Origin: Puniceicoccaceae bacterium | GTDB taxonomy: Bacteria; Verrucomicrobiota; Verrucomicrobiia; Opitutales; Coraliomargaritaceae | DNA length: 9,592 bases | Assembly: GCA_003567255.1 (NCBI GenBank) | Contig: PWZW01000163.1 | Location: 1-9,592 of the forward strand | Direction of reading: 5' to 3' | Shown here: positions 7,480 to 9,592 of the stretch, one piece after another | How positions within the stretch are numbered: position 1 is the stretch's first letter | How the letters are laid out: each line of letters opens with the position of its first letter | Notes under the pieces: model-generated | The model's input: only the letters and a program-made list of their open reading frames with translations | Told to the model about the DNA's origin: nothing | Databases searched by the model: none | Translations under genes and position numbers: made by a program

Positions 7480-7491
7480 AATAAATTTATT
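7480..7491. promoter_or_regulatory. AATAAATTTATT palindrome in divergent gltX/M14 promoter region
   Basis: A perfect 12-base palindrome of only A and T, in the 65-base gap between the gltX and M14-gene starts and about 10 bases from the gltX ATG. It could supply a -10-like element in either direction. I see no well-spaced -35 partner, so this is only a candidate site. Confidence 0.25.
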
Positions 7492-7534
7492 TGCAAGGTT
7501 GCTCAACTCACCGACCACGGACAAAGCTAAACAC

Positions 7535-8332
7535 ATGTACACACGCGAAGGAAACGAGCGCAAGGGGCGAGTCAATGTCGATCATGCAATCGAGCGCATT
7601 CAAACCCTTGCCCGGATAAACCGATTTGATTGTGAACCTTTTGGCTATGCGGACGGGCAACCGCTTTTTGCGCTTCATCGGAAAGCCAACACCACTGCGG
7701 CTCCCACGGTTTATCTCTCCGCTGGCATCCATGGCGACGAACCTGCGGGCCCGCTCGCCATCCTCCACTTGCTCGGCAAAAAAAAGCTGCCGGAAGCTAT
7801 TAACTGGTGGATTTTTCCGCTCTTAAATCCAAGTGGGTTTGCCCGCGGGCAGCGGGAAAACGCCCACGGGCAAGACTTGAACCGCGCCTACCACTTCCCA
7901 CCCGGCCACGAGGCCACTGCCGAAGTCGGCGCCCACAAAGCGTACCTGAACAAGCACTGCACTCAGATTGATCTCGCACTCTACCTTCATGAAGACTGGG
8001 AAGCCGAGGGGGCTTACCTTTACGAGCTGAATTTCGCGGATTCCCCAAGCTTGGCGCAACCAATCCTCCGTTCAATTCAGCCTCAGATTGCGATTGAGCA
8101 GGCCGAAGAAGTGGACGGACATACTGTGCACAGGGGCATCATCAAACCGGAAACGGTTCCGGAAAATCCGGAAGGGCTCCCCGAGAGCATCTACATTTAC
8201 CAACGGTTTGGGCTCAGCCGGAGTTACACGATTGAGACCCCCAGCAGCCTCCCTGTCGCTACCCGGATGGAGGCCTTGGGTGCGGCAGTTCTGGCAGCCA
8301 CCCGCTCGATGGGCACTTCCCCGCCGGCGTGA
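7535..8332 (+). CDS. M14-family zinc carboxypeptidase / AstE-ASPA-like deacylase
   Basis: A 265-residue protein with the metal and substrate residues of the M14 metallocarboxypeptidase/succinylglutamate desuccinylase superfamily. The zinc motif HGDE gives His66 and Glu69 (in YLSAGIHGDEPAG). LNPSGFARGQREN (97-109) and GQDLNR (112-117) supply the substrate arginine/asparagine region. His152 in LYLHEDW is the third zinc ligand, and Glu234 in YTIETPSS is the catalytic acid/base. There is no signal peptide or membrane segment, so a cytosolic enzyme is expected. Likely substrates include a cell-wall-derived peptide or an N-acylated amino acid, but the sequence does not decide. The ATG at 7535 is preferred; a TTG at 7499 would add 12 residues. 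The ribosome site is weak. A probable terminator follows 27 bases after the stop, so it is likely a single-gene transcript. Confidence 0.85.
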   Translation: MYTREGNERKGRVNVDHAIERIQTLARINRFDCEPFGYADGQPLFALHRKANTTAAPTVYLSAGIHGDEPAGPLAILHLLGKKKLPEAINWWIFPLLNPSGFARGQRENAHGQDLNRAYHFPPGHEATAEVGAHKAYLNKHCTQIDLALYLHEDWEAEGAYLYELNFADSPSLAQPILRSIQPQIAIEQAEEVDGHTVHRGIIKPETVPENPEGLPESIYIYQRFGLSRSYTIETPSSLPVATRMEALGAAVLAATRSMGTSPPA

Positions 8333-8358
8333 TGCCACATTTTGCTGGTGCTTCTGCA

Positions 8359-8377
8359 ATCCCCGTGGGATCTTTTT
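8359..8377 (+). terminator. Probable intrinsic terminator of the M14 gene
   Basis: ATCCC (8359-8363) pairs with GGGAT (8367-8371) around a CGT loop. It is followed by C and five T (8373-8377), starting 26 bases after the stop codon. The stem is short (5 pairs) but the position and T-run fit a Rho-independent terminator on the plus strand. Confidence 0.5.
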
Positions 8378-8678
8378 AAAGCATATGCTGTTCTATTTGG
8401 CGCAGACCTGTTACCCGACGGCGCAGGCGTCTTTTGACTGCGGCAGCCTGCTCCCAAGCTTTTGTCGCTGTCCAAGGTTCCTTTGGCACAAAAACGCACC
8501 CCACAACGAGGGACGAGCGACTAATGAAAACGAAGCTTCGCGAAGCCGAGTTGCTGAACCAAGGATCGGCTGCCCTCTTCAGGGAAGCGAGGCAATGGTT
8601 CAGGCTTACCATCGATGGCGGACGTGTCGCAGGAGGGACGGAACCACGGAGCTCAACTGCTGGCCTGGGCGTCGCAGA
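8378..8678. other. Gene-free stretch with scattered palindromes, no convincing gene
   Basis: About 300 bases after the terminator contain open frames on both strands (for example 8434-8682 plus, 8376-8702 minus), but I recognise no family in them and they run into the hairpin array. Small symmetric sites are AGCATATGCT (8380-8389) and GCTTCGCGAAGC (8535-8546, perfect), the latter preceded by an overlapping CGAAGCTTCG (8531-8540). An imperfect GACG...CGTC hairpin at 8417-8431 resembles the third hairpin of the array, and GCAGGC (8423-8428) can pair with GCCTGC (8446-8451). This could be a decayed gene or an older part of the adjacent repeat element. Confidence 0.4.
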
Positions 8679-8771
8679 TTGAAGCAGGCCTTCAGCCTGC
8701 AACGACTTGGATAGCCGGATACCCAGGGCGCTGCCCTGGGCAATGTTAAGCGACGCCGTTGGCGTCAGGAG
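8679..8771 (+). repeat. Left three-hairpin unit of the array
   Basis: The unit begins TTGAA, then H1, a 21-base spacer, H2, an 11-base spacer and H3. Its first 22 bases match 19 of 22 with the start of the right unit read on the opposite strand. The third hairpin shares GCCGTTGGC with the right unit. Confidence 0.75.
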
Positions 8772-8865
8772 CGTTTAAGGCCAACGGCCTTATGCACCCT
8801 AGCCCAGCGTAACGCGCTGGGTCGGATGGCAAAAAGAAATTTCGCAGGCTGCAAGCCTGCCTCAA
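8772..8865 (-). repeat. Right three-hairpin unit of the array (inverted copy)
   Basis: Read on the minus strand it begins TTGAG, then H6, a 22-base spacer, H5, a 10-base spacer and H4. This is the same order and nearly the same spacing as the left unit. Spacers are not conserved, while stems and loops are, so the repeat identity resides in the hairpins. Confidence 0.75.
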
Positions 8866-9032
8866 CACCTTGGTGGCGAACCCTCTGCCTTAAACGACGC
8901 TACACATCACACGATGGTCGCTGAAGATTCATTTTGCTGAAATAGGAAATTCCGTTTCGGATACGTCGGGAGCTTGCCGTGGGAAAACTAAATTTCCTCG
9001 CGTTGTTCGGCTACGTAAACTTGATCGAAAGG
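8866..9032. other. Leader region upstream of coaE
   Basis: These 167 bases between the hairpin array and the preferred coaE start contain no recognisable gene. A GGGAG at 8968-8972 stands six bases before an in-frame GTG at 8979, which would be the better ribosome site if coaE starts there. No promoter could be assigned with confidence. Confidence 0.4.
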
Positions 9033-9592
9033 GTGAGAATCGGACTAACAGGTGGGATTGGTTGCGGGAAAAGTACCGTTGTCCAGTTGCTGAAGCAACG
9101 CGGTTGGGCTTGTCAGGAGGCGGACGCCATCGTGCGTGAGCTTCTGAGCACGGATGCGGGCGTAAGGAAAGGCATCGCCGATAAATTTGGGACAAGCGTC
9201 CTGGATGCAAATGGGCAAATCGACCGTCAACAGCTGGCAGCGCATGTTTTTTCTGATCCCGAAGCCCTGCGTTGGCTGGAGGCACTGCTCCACCCGAAGG
9301 TGAGCGAAACTTGGCGGAGCGCCTTGGATGCCGCCCCCGGACGCAGGTGGGTGGTTGAGATACCGTTGCTTTTTGAGAAGGATCTTGGCGGTTTTTTCGA
9401 TGCGAACATCTGTGTGGAAAGCACACCGGCTATCGTAAATGAGCGCATGAAAGCGCGCGGCTTCGAGGCCTCAGAGGTGGAAGCCCGCGCCGCAAGGCAA
9501 CTTCCTCTTGCTACTAAAATCGAGCGGGCTGATTTCGTCATCTCCAACTCTGGCAAGCTGGAGTACTTGACTGCGCAGGTGGACCTACTTGA
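9033..9592 (+). CDS. coaE: Dephospho-CoA kinase (5' part, cut by window edge)
   Basis: The final enzyme of coenzyme A synthesis, phosphorylating the 3'-hydroxyl of dephospho-CoA's ribose with ATP. The frame is open to the window end (186 codons visible) and probably lacks only a short C-terminal tail. It opens with the P-loop RIGLTGGIGCGKST (2-15; Walker A G7-x4-GKS), then EADAIVREL (29-37, the conserved acidic residue at D31). It continues with HPKV (87-90), VVEIPLLFE (107-115) and QLPLATKIERADFVISNSG (156-174), the usual end motif. I give the GTG at 9033 because CoaE proteins start one to four residues before GLTGG, but AGG lies directly against it with no spacing. The in-frame GTG at 8979, with GGGAG six bases upstream, would add 18 residues and is a real alternative. 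The frame is closed by TAG at 8943. The gene lies just downstream of the hairpin array. Confidence 0.93.
   Translation, partial: MRIGLTGGIGCGKSTVVQLLKQRGWACQEADAIVRELLSTDAGVRKGIADKFGTSVLDANGQIDRQQLAAHVFSDPEALRWLEALLHPKVSETWRSALDAAPGRRWVVEIPLLFEKDLGGFFDANICVESTPAIVNERMKARGFEASEVEARAARQLPLATKIERADFVISNSGKLEYLTAQVDLL

Larger units (their letters stand above)
8679..8865. repeat. Six-hairpin mirror-symmetric palindrome array (REP/BIME-like)
   Basis: Six GC-rich hairpins follow each other: H1 GCAGGC..GCCTGC (8684-8700); H2 CCCAGGGC-GCT-GCCCTGGG (8722-8740); H3 GACGCC-GTT-GGCGTC (8752-8766); H4 TAAGGCC-AAC-GGCCTTA (8776-8792); H5 CCCAGCG..CGCTGGG (8803-8821); H6 GCAGGCT-GCA-AGCCTGC (8844-8860). H2, H3, H4 and H6 have exact 3-base loops, and H5 does if a G-U pair is allowed. 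Centres lie near 8692, 8731, 8759, 8784, 8812 and 8852, giving spacings of 39, 28, 25, 28 and 40. H1 matches H6, H2 matches H5 and H3 matches H4 in reverse complement, so the array is two inverted copies of a three-hairpin unit. No T-runs follow the stems and no exact direct repeat exists, which argues against terminators and CRISPR. It is non-coding and could form cruciforms or structured RNA. Its kinship to REP elements is inferred. Confidence 0.85.

Noticed and set aside
8376..8714. Open frames in the gene-free stretch (minus 8376-8702, plus 8434-8682, plus 8088-8714)
   Set aside because: They run into the hairpin array or the M14 gene in another frame, show no known motif and have no convincing ribosome site. 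A decayed or unknown gene cannot be excluded.
8679..8865. CRISPR array reading of the hairpin cluster
   Set aside because: The units are not identical direct repeats, spacers are 9-22 bases, alternating orientation is seen, and no cas gene is present.
8679..8865. Stacked intrinsic terminators reading of the hairpin cluster
   Set aside because: None of the six stems is followed by a T-run on either strand, and six in a mirror-symmetric order is not a terminator pattern.
8929..9426. Minus-strand open frame of 165 codons opposite coaE
   Set aside because: The opposite strand encodes a clear CoaE P-loop and downstream motifs; the antisense translation is Arg/Ser/Pro-rich noise.

Overview
The window looks like a chromosomal housekeeping region of a Verrucomicrobiota-type bacterium, possibly class Opitutae. 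This rests on the overall look of the proteins: a GltX whose catalytic core lacks the cysteine-rich zinc segment, a FabI/FabZ pair translated with a 4-base overlap, and a long REP-associated transposase of the style I associate with that phylum. Family assignments are strong; the taxonomic call is inference. Nearly all of the sequence is coding, and the one substantial gene-free stretch is 8333-8978.

Layout. On the minus strand, fabZ (start 1287) and fabI (end 20) form a translationally coupled fatty-acid elongation pair. Divergent from fabZ is a MarC-family membrane protein (1385-2056, +). Convergent with it is a minus-strand run: argH (4986 to 3583), an HI0933/YhiN-type flavoprotein overlapping the argH stop by one base, and, after a 74-base gap, a small VF530-family protein. 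A RAYT (Y1-type, REP-associated tyrosine transposase; 5091-6017, +) sits between argH and gltX. Its upstream side is an AT-rich gap carrying a perfect 8+8 palindrome. gltX (7469 to 6084, -) follows, then a divergent M14-type zinc carboxypeptidase/deacylase (7535-8332, +) ending at a probable intrinsic terminator. The window closes with the 5' part of coaE (from about 9033, +), cut by the window edge.

The most unusual structure is at 8679-8865, between the M14 gene and coaE. Six short GC-rich hairpins stand in a row, with centres 39, 28, 25, 28 and 40 bases apart. The spacing is mirror-symmetric. The right half, read on the minus strand, is a second copy of the left half: the same three hairpins in the same order, with paired substitutions that keep the stems intact. 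This is the architecture expected of a mosaic REP/BIME-like element (two REP-like units in inverted orientation). An apparently intact RAYT, the enzyme class that acts on such elements in other bacteria, is encoded about 2.7 kb away, so a RAYT/palindrome system is the main hypothesis from this window.

The other genes serve separate core functions: fatty-acid synthesis (fabZ, fabI), arginine synthesis (argH), tRNA charging (gltX) and coenzyme A synthesis (coaE). Substrates of the flavoprotein, the M14 enzyme and MarC, and the role of the VF530 protein, cannot be told from the sequence. FabI is notable for lacking the first of the two active-site tyrosines of classical FabI.
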